This document shows, one piece after another, positions 7,100 to 14,100 of a stretch of DNA of 22,525 nucleotides; position 1 is the first letter of the stretch, and each line of letters begins with the position of its first letter. Location: contig CAYVCY010000019.1 of assembly GCA_964450265.1 (NCBI GenBank), positions 1 through 22,525 of the forward strand, in the 5' to 3' direction. Position numbers and translations under genes: made by a program. Below the pieces are notes generated by a model. The model was given only the letters and a program-made list of their open reading frames with translations. It was not told the DNA's origin and ran no database searches. The stretch is from JAEZJZ01 sp964450265. Its GTDB lineage: Bacteria; Bacillota; UBA994; UBA5500.

Positions 7100-7858
7100 C
7101 TACGCCCGTTGCACGATCGCCTTCCCTAAGCCAGTCAATTTGGCGATTTGCCGGATGCTCGCCCCATCGATAGACTTCAATTTACGCAGTATTCGATTCC
7201 GCTGCTCAAGCTCCAACTGTTGTAGCGATTGCTGCCCGACTTTCCTTACGGAGGCTGCCAATTGATCTAGAATTACTTGATCAGCTACCCAGCTTGGCAC
7301 TGGCAGATCAAGACATGAATCATCGTTAGCCTCATTTGTGAACTCGATTAACCCCGCTCTCCCACCCATCAGGTCTAGTGCGAAAGTAGTGTCCACTACC
7401 CCAGGGGACAACTGAGTTCCGGCATGGTAGGCGCGATAGCTGCTCCACAAGAACTTCTCCGGCCGTGAGACGAGCCCGGCTTTGACAGGGTTTAGATGGA
7501 TATAGCGCAATGCAATCGCAAAATATGCATCATCCATCACCGGCTCGCTACGGAACCTGTTTTGAAACAGGTGTCCGCAGCGTTGGTATCGATTGTTGAA
7601 CCAACGGGCATAGCTTGTGTTCAACCGGTGCATCACCACTCCGATCGGTGCCGCGTTTTCTTCCAACAGCAGATGTACATGATTGCTCATCAGGCAAAAG
7701 CCATGCAAGAGATAATCGGTTACCTTCTTGACATCGGCCAGCAAGTATAGGTAGTGGACACGATCCTTTCGCTCTAGAAAGATATCTTGGCGATCGGTCC
7801 CTCTGACGACGACGTGATAGATACCGCTTTCGCTTCTGACGCGGGCAACCCGGGGCAC
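7100..7858 (-). CDS. REP-associated tyrosine transposase (RAYT, IS200-like Y1 family)
   Basis: A single-strand DNA transposase-like protein of 252 residues, apparently intact. It opens with MPRVARVRSESGIYHVVVRG, a start typical of RAYT proteins. It carries the HUH metal motif His60-x-His62 (LMSNHVHLLL) and the candidate nucleophile Tyr83 in NTSYARWFNNR. CGHLFQNRFRSEPV, RYIHLNPVKAGLV and WSSYRAY are also family-typical. The last 30 residues (ASIRQIAKLTGLGKAIVQRA) look like a helix-turn-helix. The start is GTG at 7856-7858 with GAGGAGG just upstream on the minus strand. RAYTs act on short palindromic REP elements rather than on their own ends, and intergenic copies of one such palindrome lie on both sides (6756, 7958-8014, 10481-10553). 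I infer that this enzyme is their partner. No classical IS ends or target duplication were seen. Confidence 0.92.
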   Translation of the reverse strand: MPRVARVRSESGIYHVVVRGTDRQDIFLERKDRVHYLYLLADVKKVTDYLLHGFCLMSNHVHLLLEENAAPIGVVMHRLNTSYARWFNNRYQRCGHLFQNRFRSEPVMDDAYFAIALRYIHLNPVKAGLVSRPEKFLWSSYRAYHAGTQLSPGVVDTTFALDLMGGRAGLIEFTNEANDDSCLDLPVPSWVADQVILDQLAASVRKVGQQSLQQLELEQRNRILRKLKSIDGASIRQIAKLTGLGKAIVQRA

Positions 7859-7957
7859 AACTTTTCCTCCTCATATTCTTTCAATCTGCGTGTCACACAT
7901 ATGTTCGCTATCGAGCTCGTTGCTTCCTGCCATATTGATGAAAAAGTTTGTCCGGCT

Positions 7958-8014
7958 ATGATACAAGGTACGCATCCCACTGTATCATCCAAGGTACGCG
8001 TCCCGCTGTATCAT
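7958..8014 (+). repeat. REP element pair (direct, overlapping) upstream of the RAYT gene
   Basis: Unit one (7958-7988) reads ATGATACAAGGTACGC then ATCCCACTGTATCAT. Unit two (about 7985-8014) shares AAGGTACGCG, TCCCGCTGTATCAT, with its left arm altered to ATCATCC. Each unit pairs GATACA with TGTATC. The pair lies between the divergent RAYT and acetyltransferase genes, 100 bases before the RAYT start. Confidence 0.85.
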
Positions 8015-8095
8015 CAAACGCAGGAGTTTGGCGGTTAGGCGCGAATGTTTACATGTTGAACAATCAGAAGTCGACTAGGAAAAGGGGCTTTGGAA

Positions 8096-9025
8096 ATGGA
8101 GATTCGGTTGCGACGGGCGAGGGTGGAGGATCGGGCATTGGTGCTGCAAGTGGAGGCTAAATCGACGCCCAATCTGCGTTACCTGAACGCTGTCTTTGAA
8201 CACTGGGTGCATGATCAGAGCGGTGAATTGATTGTAGCAGAGCAAGACGGTGAGATGGTCGGGGTGGGTAAGTTGACCGTTTTACCGGACGGAACCGCCT
8301 GGCTGGAGGCACTGCGCGTAACGCCGGAATCACAAGGTTTGGGTGTAGGCAAACACTTCTATCGCCGCTTCACAGCCATCGCCCGAGAGCGTGGCGTTCC
8401 GGTGATGCGTATGTACACGGGAGTGAGGAACGCCGTCAGCAGAGGCCTGGCCGAGCGCTATGGATTTCGACTGGCTGCAACTCTACGCGGCGCTTCTATC
8501 GCTGTGCCGACAGCCGATCAAGACCAGGCCGGTGTTGGCGAGCAAATGGGATCCTCGGTTCAGCGTTCTCCCGAAGAGGTTAACCTGGGTTTCCAACAGA
8601 TTAGCGACCCAGGCCAGGCTAGCGGTCTGTTGATGCCCTTGAGGCAGCATTGGGGTAGGTTCCTGGTGATGAATCGCACGTTTTATGAATTGACTCCCAC
8701 CCTCTGTACTTCCTGGGCGGAAGAAGGAAAGGTCTATTATCAACCGTCTTCAGGCAGCGTGCTGGTGTTAGGAGCACGTTTTCTTGCCGATCAGTCCCTA
8801 CATATCGCCTGTATGGCCGGAGAATACGGAAACTGTCTGGCTTTTGCTGCACAGCAGGCCAAAAGGCGGGGAGCCTTAAAGCTTATGTGCATGTTTTCTC
8901 CCCAAGCTATCGGGCTGCAAGATGCCCTCTTGCACTGTGACTACCAGCTCGACCCAACAGACTATATCGTCATGGAAGGCACAACGGAAAACGCTTCCTC
9001 CTTGGTGCAGGAAACCACCAGATAA
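8096..9025 (+). CDS. GNAT-family N-acetyltransferase with a second C-terminal domain
   Basis: A predicted acetyl-CoA-dependent acyltransferase of 309 residues. The N-terminal half (about 1-145) is a canonical GNAT fold. It has a beta strand at ELIVAEQDGEMVGVGKL, motif A at WLEALRVTPESQGLGVG (Gln80 to Gly85, the pyrophosphate-binding loop), and the later NAVSRGLAERYGFR segment. The C-terminal half (about 170-309) has the residue pattern of a second, degenerate GNAT-like unit without a visible Q/RxxGxG loop. The ATG at 8096 is chosen because AAAAGGGG (8080-8086) lies nine bases upstream; a TTG at 8090 is too close to that site. The substrate is unknown. It is the first plus-strand gene after the REP pair; no operon partner is obvious because a repeat-rich gap follows. 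Confidence 0.85.
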   Translation: MEIRLRRARVEDRALVLQVEAKSTPNLRYLNAVFEHWVHDQSGELIVAEQDGEMVGVGKLTVLPDGTAWLEALRVTPESQGLGVGKHFYRRFTAIARERGVPVMRMYTGVRNAVSRGLAERYGFRLAATLRGASIAVPTADQDQAGVGEQMGSSVQRSPEEVNLGFQQISDPGQASGLLMPLRQHWGRFLVMNRTFYELTPTLCTSWAEEGKVYYQPSSGSVLVLGARFLADQSLHIACMAGEYGNCLAFAAQQAKRRGALKLMCMFSPQAIGLQDALLHCDYQLDPTDYIVMEGTTENASSLVQETTR

Positions 9026-9054
9026 GCATGGAATATTGACCTATCACCAACTAA

Positions 9055-9162
9055 CAACATCCTAGATGTTGCCGGCGATGGGCATTCTTTCTGCTGAAAG
9101 ATTTGTCTCTTGGCATTCTTTCTAGCGAAAGATTTGCCTTGATGGTTGTGCCAGCAACCATC
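9055..9162 (+). repeat. Cluster of hairpins including a tandem 25-base repeat
   Basis: Three elements stand in a row. CAACATC-cta-GATGTTG is at 9055-9071. A 25-base direct repeat starting GGCATTCTTTCT (9081-9105 and 9112-9136) has copies that differ at three positions, each containing a TCTTTC/GAAAGA-type hairpin. A perfect hairpin GATGGTTG-tgccag-CAACCATC is at 9141-9162. Related sequences recur in opposite orientation at 18270-18440, so this is a dispersed repeat rather than a gene-specific leader. Confidence 0.7.
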
Positions 9163-9204
9163 GGCTCTTGTCCCAGAAATTATTGCCTAAAGGAGTGTAT
9201 CGTA

Positions 9205-10353
9205 GTGAGTATCCTGATTAAGAATGCCAAGCTATACCCGATGTCCGGCCCCATGGTCGAGAACGGTAGCCTGCTGATCGAGAACGGCAAGATCGCCGCC
9301 ATCGGTTGCGATGTGACTGCCCCGGCTGGTGCAGAAGTGATCGACGCAGCCGGACGCATGGTCATGCCAGGAATGATAGATGCCCATTGTCATCTGGGCA
9401 TGGAGGAAAGCGCCATTCGCACCGAGGGCTCCGATGGGAACGAGGCTACCGCCCCCAATACGGCCCAAGTCCGTGGCATCGATGGTATCAATCCGATGGA
9501 CATCACCTTCCGGGAAGCCCTTCAGGCAGGGGTGACCCTGGCAGCCACAGGCCCAGGCAGTGCCAACGTGCTGGGAGGAACCTTCGCCGTGCTGAAGACC
9601 TACGGGATCTGTGTGGACGATATGGTGATCAAAGACCCACTGGCCATGAAATGTGCCTTTGGCGAGAACCCTAAGCGGGTCTATGGCGGGCAGCGCAAGA
9701 TGCCGGCCACCCGCATGGGCACCGCAGCAGTGATGCGTGAGGCATTGTATAAGGCCAAGGAATACATGGAGGCTAAGGAAACGGACAAGAAGCCGGCCTT
9801 TGACCTGCAGAAGGAAGCGCTGATTCCGGTTCTGCGGCGAGAGATACCGCTGAAAGCACACGCCCATAGAGCTGACGACATCTTCACCGTGATCCGCATC
9901 GCCAAGGAATTCGATATCAAGGTCACCTTGGATCACTGCACCGAGGGACATCTAATTGCCGACTACCTGGCCAAGGAAAACTGGCCTGCCATCGTCGGGC
10001 CGAGTTTCGGCCATCGCAGCAAGTTCGAGTTGACCAACAAGTCATTCGTTACGCCTGGAATATTGAACAAAGCCGGGGTGAAGATAGCTATCTGTACCGA
10101 TTCGCCTGTCCTGCCCCTGGACTCCCTGCCCCTGATGGCCGGATTGGCTCACGCGGCCGGCATGGATGAGATGGAGGCTCTGAAGGCGATCACTATCAAC
10201 GCGGCTGAAATTCTGGAAGTTGCAGATCGCGTGGGCAGCCTGGAGATAGGCAAGGATGCCGATGTGGTTATCTTTGACGGACACCCTTTCCAAACAGACA
10301 GCAAGGCATGGAAGGTGTTCATAGACGGTCAATTGCGCCACAGCGTCGAATAG
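9205..10353 (+). CDS. Metal-dependent amidohydrolase (imidazolonepropionase-like)
   Basis: A cytoplasmic amidohydrolase-superfamily enzyme of 382 residues. The N-terminal beta sandwich includes ILIKNAKLYPM and GKIAAIG. The barrel begins with MPGMIDAHCHLG (His61, His63). Further candidate metal ligands are His219/His221 in LKAHAHRADD, His244/His249 in LDHCTEGH, and Asp299 in ICTDSPVLP. The end shows the usual ITINAAEILEVADRVGSLEIGKDADVVIFDG segment. The GTG start at 9205 is chosen for AAAGGAG (9189-9195) nine bases upstream. The frame is open back to 9103, but that part runs through the hairpin repeats. The substrate is unassigned: relatives hydrolyse cyclic amides, N-acyl amino acids or prolyl dipeptides. 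A REP pair lies in the gap that follows. Confidence 0.9.
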   Translation: MSILIKNAKLYPMSGPMVENGSLLIENGKIAAIGCDVTAPAGAEVIDAAGRMVMPGMIDAHCHLGMEESAIRTEGSDGNEATAPNTAQVRGIDGINPMDITFREALQAGVTLAATGPGSANVLGGTFAVLKTYGICVDDMVIKDPLAMKCAFGENPKRVYGGQRKMPATRMGTAAVMREALYKAKEYMEAKETDKKPAFDLQKEALIPVLRREIPLKAHAHRADDIFTVIRIAKEFDIKVTLDHCTEGHLIADYLAKENWPAIVGPSFGHRSKFELTNKSFVTPGILNKAGVKIAICTDSPVLPLDSLPLMAGLAHAAGMDEMEALKAITINAAEILEVADRVGSLEIGKDADVVIFDGHPFQTDSKAWKVFIDGQLRHSVE

Positions 10354-10460
10354 GAGGATTACACTATTTAAGGGAGCGATCTGGCGGGCAGGGCTAGTCA
10401 GCTGGGATGGTTCTTGATCGCGTCCGTGTGATCCCTGGAATTGCAGCGGGCGGGTAATCC

Positions 10461-10553
10461 CGACTAGTTTCGGTAGTCGAATGATACAAGGTACACGTCC
10501 CGCTGTATCTTACGGTGGGCGAATGATACGAAGTACACGTCCCGGTGTATCAT
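10461..10553 (+). repeat. REP element pair with a preceding hairpin
   Basis: Unit one (10481-10511) reads ATGATACAAGGTACACG then TCCCGCTGTATCTT. Unit two (10523-10553) reads ATGATACGAAGTACACG then TCCCGGTGTATCAT, in the same direction. A hairpin CGACTA-gtttcgg-TAGTCG (10461-10479) stands immediately before unit one. The 256-base gap 10354-10609 holds nothing else recognisable apart from the next gene's ribosome binding site. Confidence 0.85.
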
Positions 10554-10609
10554 GGGGCTGGGTTAGGGGAAACTGCATAGAGAGGTAACACTTAAAGGAG
10601 GTACTCAAC

Positions 10610-11122
10610 ATGCAGCTTACCCAAAAGGAAACAGCGTATCTCAAGGACGCCGCTAGTCAGGAGCAGTTGTGTATTTCACTCTACCAGAAGTACAGCCAAG
10701 AAGCACAAGATCCTCAGTTGGCGCAACTTCTGCAGACCATCGCCCAACAGGAACAGCAGCACCTGCAGACTATTCAGCAGCTGCAGCAAGGACGGATACC
10801 ACAGACGGGCTCTCAGTCCGGGCAACAACAGGGCCAACTGAGTGCTATCAGTCAGCAGCAAGGTGGCGGCATGCAGATGCAGAGCCAGGGTGGCACCACA
10901 CAGATGGGTGGCCAGTCCAACCAGCATTCCTCCGATCAGCAGATCTGTCAACAGTTGCTGTCGATCGAGAAAGCGGTGTCGGATCTATACGATCACGCCG
11001 TGTTTGAGTTCACCAACCAGCAGGCGCGGAAGGTCCTAGAACATATTCAGCAGGAGGAGCATGAGCATGGATACATGCTCTACCAATACATGAATCAGCA
11101 GGGTTGGTATCAGGCGCAATAA
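10610..11122 (+). CDS. CotF-like spore coat protein made of two ferritin-like modules
   Basis: A 170-residue protein of the clostridial spore coat/CotF type. Residues 1-62 form one helical hairpin (QKETAYLKDAASQEQLCISL, AQLLQTIAQQEQQHLQTI). Residues 63-110 are a Gln/Gly/Ser-rich linker. Residues 111-170 match the Coat_F family, ending HEHGYMLYQYMNQQGWYQAQ. The two modules together carry Glu18, Glu48-x2-His51, Glu120 and Glu150-x2-His153, the layout of a ferritin-like di-iron site; metal binding is inference. The ATG has AAAGGAGG (10596-10603) just upstream. A perfect 14-base-stem hairpin follows, so it is probably a single-gene transcript. It supports a spore-forming host. Sporulation control would be expected, but no sigma-specific promoter was identified. 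Confidence 0.85.
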   Translation: MQLTQKETAYLKDAASQEQLCISLYQKYSQEAQDPQLAQLLQTIAQQEQQHLQTIQQLQQGRIPQTGSQSGQQQGQLSAISQQQGGGMQMQSQGGTTQMGGQSNQHSSDQQICQQLLSIEKAVSDLYDHAVFEFTNQQARKVLEHIQQEEHEHGYMLYQYMNQQGWYQAQ

Positions 11123-11156
11123 CCAACAGGCCTTCCCTGCAGAGAACTAAAGACTG

Positions 11157-11188
11157 AAGTCGAGGCACAGCTCGCTGTGCCTCGACTT
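11157..11188 (+). terminator. Perfect 14-base-stem hairpin after the coat protein gene
   Basis: AAGTCGAGGCACAG (11157-11170) pairs exactly with CTGTGCCTCGACTT (11175-11188) around a CTCG loop. There is no following T-run, so it may act as a weak terminator or protect the mRNA 3' end. Confidence 0.7.
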
Positions 11189-11240
11189 GTCAGCATACCT
11201 CTCGGGTAGCTCCTGCAAACAAAGGAGGCATATGTAACTC

Positions 11241-11930
11241 TTGTTCAAATATAAACTGATCGATTCAACCTATCATAGAAGCTTCGGTATCGCCTGGTTG
11301 CTGGACGCCTTTGCCGAACGGGCAGTGCGCAGCATCTGGGCGGCTTTAGAATACGAGGGGATTACCGACAGCCTCCCGGCGATCGTCTGCGCTATACCCC
11401 ATATCACCCTTAGCATTTCCCAAGACATAGTCGACCAGATGGCGGTGCGCCAACAGCTGCAACGTTTTGCGCGTTATTTGAGCCCTTTCCAGCTCAGTTT
11501 CAGCGCACTAGGCGCTTTCCCCACCTTAGCCGGTGTTTCAGTTTTTCTTCAGCCGACTGCCACCGAGAAGCTGCTTCAGGCCCACAGGAGATTTCACCAC
11601 CTGATCACGCCTCAGTTAGTCCAGGCCAACCCCTATTATCTACCTGGTAACTGGTTGCCCCACTGCTCCCTCGGGGTGGGGTTGCCGGAGCGGGTCGCCA
11701 AGAAGGCGCTCGGTTCCTGCTTATCGCTGAAACTGCCGCTGCTAGGCCAGGTGCAGTCGGTCGCCCTCTTGGAGATGCTCATTCACGATCGACAGGTGAT
11801 TGCCGGGTGCGAGAGGGCACGCTTCCGTCTCGGCGACGGGCAGCTGATGCCACCGATCTCCTGTCCCAAACCTGATCGGTGTCCGTTCATCACAGCAGAA
11901 TATATGGCGAAGGCCAATGATCCAAAATAG
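11241..11930 (+). CDS. 2H phosphoesterase / 2'-5' RNA ligase-like protein
   Basis: A 229-residue protein of the 2H phosphoesterase superfamily, whose members open cyclic or 2'-5' phosphodiesters in RNA or nucleotides. Two H-x-[T/S] motifs are visible: His54-Ile-Thr56 in AIPHITLSI and His141-Cys-Ser143 in WLPHCSLGVG. They are spaced as in the two-fold 2H fold. The start is TTG at 11241. AAAGGAGG (11221-11228) lies 12 bases upstream, rather far, and between them is ATG-TAA (11232-11237), a start codon followed at once by a stop. The C-terminus adds a Cys/Pro segment (PPISCPKPDRCPF) that could bind a metal; this is speculative. The substrate is unknown. The stop codon is inside the left arm of an intrinsic terminator. 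Confidence 0.8.
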   Translation: MFKYKLIDSTYHRSFGIAWLLDAFAERAVRSIWAALEYEGITDSLPAIVCAIPHITLSISQDIVDQMAVRQQLQRFARYLSPFQLSFSALGAFPTLAGVSVFLQPTATEKLLQAHRRFHHLITPQLVQANPYYLPGNWLPHCSLGVGLPERVAKKALGSCLSLKLPLLGQVQSVALLEMLIHDRQVIAGCERARFRLGDGQLMPPISCPKPDRCPFITAEYMAKANDPK

Positions 11931-11957
11931 AGCTGCAACTGCAGCTCTGTTCTTTAA
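11929..11957 (+). terminator. Intrinsic terminator of the 2H phosphoesterase gene
   Basis: AGAGCTGC (11929-11936) pairs with GCAGCTCT (11941-11948) around AACT, followed by the T-rich GTTCTTTAATT. The left arm begins inside the TAG stop. Downstream to 12180 the sequence is more A+T-rich, with small hairpins (CTGCCC/GGGCAG at 11970-11986, CACCT/AGGTG at 11994-12006), and probably holds the promoter and leader of the glmL operon. I do not recognise a cobalamin riboswitch there. Confidence 0.75.
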
Positions 11958-12196
11958 TTAGCGTTCCCCCTGCCCGCACTGGGCAGGTAGATGCACCTGA
12001 AAGGTGGCCTCCTAGCGGCTGGGCATCAGGTTAAATGAATTTTATTCCAAACCCATTGTTTTAATGGCAAAATCAGCTCTTCCTCGCTGTAATGCTCCTG
12101 TTTTGGCCAAACACTGAGTGGCAATAGTGATGCAAGCAGGAAATATGCCACTAGTTGCAGAAAAGCTGTAATTACCAAACAAGGAGGTATCAGCAT

Positions 12197-12280
12197 TTGG
12201 CGATGGTTTTTCAACAGATTATGTCAGGCATGTATTGGAGAGGATTGGGGTGCCTGTGCGAGGGGAAGTGGGCTCAGTGA
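12197..12280 (+). CDS. Possible 27-residue leader peptide coupled to glmL-like gene
   Basis: AAGGAGG (12181-12187), one of the strongest ribosome binding sites in the window, stands nine bases before a TTG. That TTG opens a 27-codon frame translating as MAMVFQQIMSG, MYWRGLGCLCEGKWAQ. Its TGA stop (12278-12280) overlaps the GTG start of the next gene (12277) as GTGA, the usual sign of translational coupling. An internal ATG at 12203 is also possible. No family is recognised; it has two Cys, two Trp and one Tyr. The strong site does not serve the glmL-like frame itself, which makes the small ORF the simplest explanation. It could be a real peptide or only a device to load ribosomes. Confidence 0.5.
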   Translation: MAMVFQQIMSGMYWRGLGCLCEGKWAQ

Positions 12281-14100
12281 CAGAAGGGCGCTACCTGATT
12301 GTGGATGTGGGGAGTACGACCACTAAGGCCCTGGTGATCGAGCCAGTGAACGGCGAATACCGCCTCACCTGGCGCGGGGAGTCAGGGACCACGGTGGAAG
12401 CTCCCGATGAGAACGTGATGGTTGGCGTGCGGCGGGCGGTGGCAGAGATTTCGCGCTTGTCGGGCTTTCCCTTACTTGACGCCGATAAGGTGATTACTTC
12501 AGAGGCGGGATGCAGCGAGTTTTTGTCCACCAGCAGTGCCGGCGGTGGGCTGCAGGTGCTGGTCTGCGGCCTGGTGAAGAACGTGACCGCCGAAAGCGCC
12601 GAACGCACTGCGTTAGGTGCCGGGGCGGTGTTGCTGGACGTATTTTCTGCCGATGATAACCGTTCTACATTCAAGCGGATGGAGGCTTTGCGACAAGCCC
12701 GCCCAGATATGATTCTGCTGGCCGGCGGTGTAGACGGCGGGCAGACGGTGGACTTTGCGGTAGAGTTTTGCGATATGCTGAATAGTTCTAAACCGCAGCC
12801 GCGATTTGGCAAGACCTATCGCATGCCAGTGATCTATGCCGGCAACAATTTGGCCGCCCCACTGGTTGAGGATACGCTAGACCCTGCTTTCGAACTGTCT
12901 GTGATGCCCAACTTGCGTCCGAGTTTTGACCAAGAGAACCTGGGACCAGCCCGGGACAAGATTCACGAGCTTTTCCTCAGCCACGTGATGGAACAGGCGC
13001 CAGGTTATGCCTATCTGAAGGAACAGACGACCGCCCCGATCATGCCTACTCCGCTGGCCGTCGGCAGGATCATGACCCATTTGGCAGAGAGGGATCAGGT
13101 GAACATTCTGGGCGCAGATATCGGCGGTGCAACCACCGACGTTTTCTCCGTGATCGACGGGCGGTTTAACCGCACCGTAAGCGCCAATTTAGGCATGAGC
13201 TATAGCAGCGGCAATGTGTTGACCCATGCAGGGACAGAGAATATTCAGCGCTGGTTACCGTTCCCGATCAGTCTGGGTGAGCTAGAAGATGAGATCGGCT
13301 CCAAGCTGATCCATCCAACCAGCGTGCCTGCCACCTTTAGGGATCTGTTGATCGAGCAGGGGTTGGCCAGGGAGGCGATGCGACTATCTCTGATCCAACA
13401 TTTGGAATTAACAGTGGAATTACCCGGTCAACGTTCTGCGCTTCGGCAGGCGATGTCGGCCCAGCTGGAGAATGTGGTCCGGCAAGGCCGTGCTTTGGAT
13501 ATGAACAAGATAGACTTGCTGATCGGCAGCGGAGGGGTGTTGTCCCATGCTCCCCGACGTGCCCAGGCGGCTTCCATGTTGCTTGATGCCTTCCAGCCCC
13601 ATGGCTATTGTTTCTTGGCTGTGGACAGCATCTTCATGATGCCTCACCTGGGTGCGCTCACTCAGAAGAACCCGGAGGCGGCGCTCAATGTCTTGGAGAA
13701 GGACTGCTTCGTCCGCCTCGGCCCCAGCTTTAGCCTGTTCGGTGTGCCTGGGGATCAGATTCCCCTCGGCGAGCGAGGATTACAATACACCTTATCCACC
13801 TCCGCCGGGGAGCAGTCAGGTGAGCTCAACTGGGGTGAACTGGCCATGTTCCCACTGGAGGTAGACCAAACAGCGAAGATCCGCCTGCAACCCCTCGGCG
13901 GGGCGAATATCGGGGCGGGTAGGAATGCGGCGATGGAGAGACAGATCAGTGGAGGAGTAGTAGGTTTGATCCTGGATTGCCGTGGGCGGACACTGCCAGC
14001 GCGCAGCCCTGCGGACAACAGCCGCCAACAGGCGGCTTGGCTAGAGCTCCTGGGCGCCTACACCAGCGAAGAGATAGACTCATTAGGAGGTGGCAACTAG
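12277..14100 (+). CDS. GlmL/MutL-type ASKHA ATPase (glutamate mutase accessory protein family)
   Basis: A 607-residue protein of the GlmL family. Founding members are encoded with the cobalamin-dependent glutamate mutase and are thought to be ATPases that maintain the enzyme. ASKHA signatures are present: phosphate 1 YLIVDVGSTTTKALVI (residues 6-21), phosphate 2 ILGADIGGATTDVFSV (about 280), and the adenosine loop LLIGSGGVLSHA (about 415-425). ILLAGGVDGGQ (about 150) is also typical. GTG 12277 is chosen for AGGGGA (12261-12266) and the GTGA overlap with the small upstream ORF; an upstream TTG at 12235 lacks a site. No mutase S or E subunit gene is in the window. Instead the next two genes follow with zero gap and then an 8-base overlap. 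The client here is therefore unknown; the name describes family membership, not a proven role. Confidence 0.88.
   Translation: MTEGRYLIVDVGSTTTKALVIEPVNGEYRLTWRGESGTTVEAPDENVMVGVRRAVAEISRLSGFPLLDADKVITSEAGCSEFLSTSSAGGGLQVLVCGLVKNVTAESAERTALGAGAVLLDVFSADDNRSTFKRMEALRQARPDMILLAGGVDGGQTVDFAVEFCDMLNSSKPQPRFGKTYRMPVIYAGNNLAAPLVEDTLDPAFELSVMPNLRPSFDQENLGPARDKIHELFLSHVMEQAPGYAYLKEQTTAPIMPTPLAVGRIMTHLAERDQVNILGADIGGATTDVFSVIDGRFNRTVSANLGMSYSSGNVLTHAGTENIQRWLPFPISLGELEDEIGSKLIHPTSVPATFRDLLIEQGLAREAMRLSLIQHLELTVELPGQRSALRQAMSAQLENVVRQGRALDMNKIDLLIGSGGVLSHAPRRAQAASMLLDAFQPHGYCFLAVDSIFMMPHLGALTQKNPEAALNVLEKDCFVRLGPSFSLFGVPGDQIPLGERGLQYTLSTSAGEQSGELNWGELAMFPLEVDQTAKIRLQPLGGANIGAGRNAAMERQISGGVVGLILDCRGRTLPARSPADNSRQQAAWLELLGAYTSEEIDSLGGGN

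Noticed and set aside
7958..8014. CRISPR array
   Set aside because: The repeated units are themselves palindromic, overlap or nearly abut, occur at most in pairs and have no regular spacers; REP elements explain them.
9232..9951. 239-residue minus-strand frame opposite the amidohydrolase
   Set aside because: It is a shadow of the strongly supported plus-strand gene; it shows no family resemblance and its composition follows the opposite strand's codons.
11958..12180. Cobalamin riboswitch ahead of the GlmL-like gene
   Set aside because: Expected by analogy with B12-dependent mutases, but I could not find a B12-box-like sequence; only small hairpins are seen.
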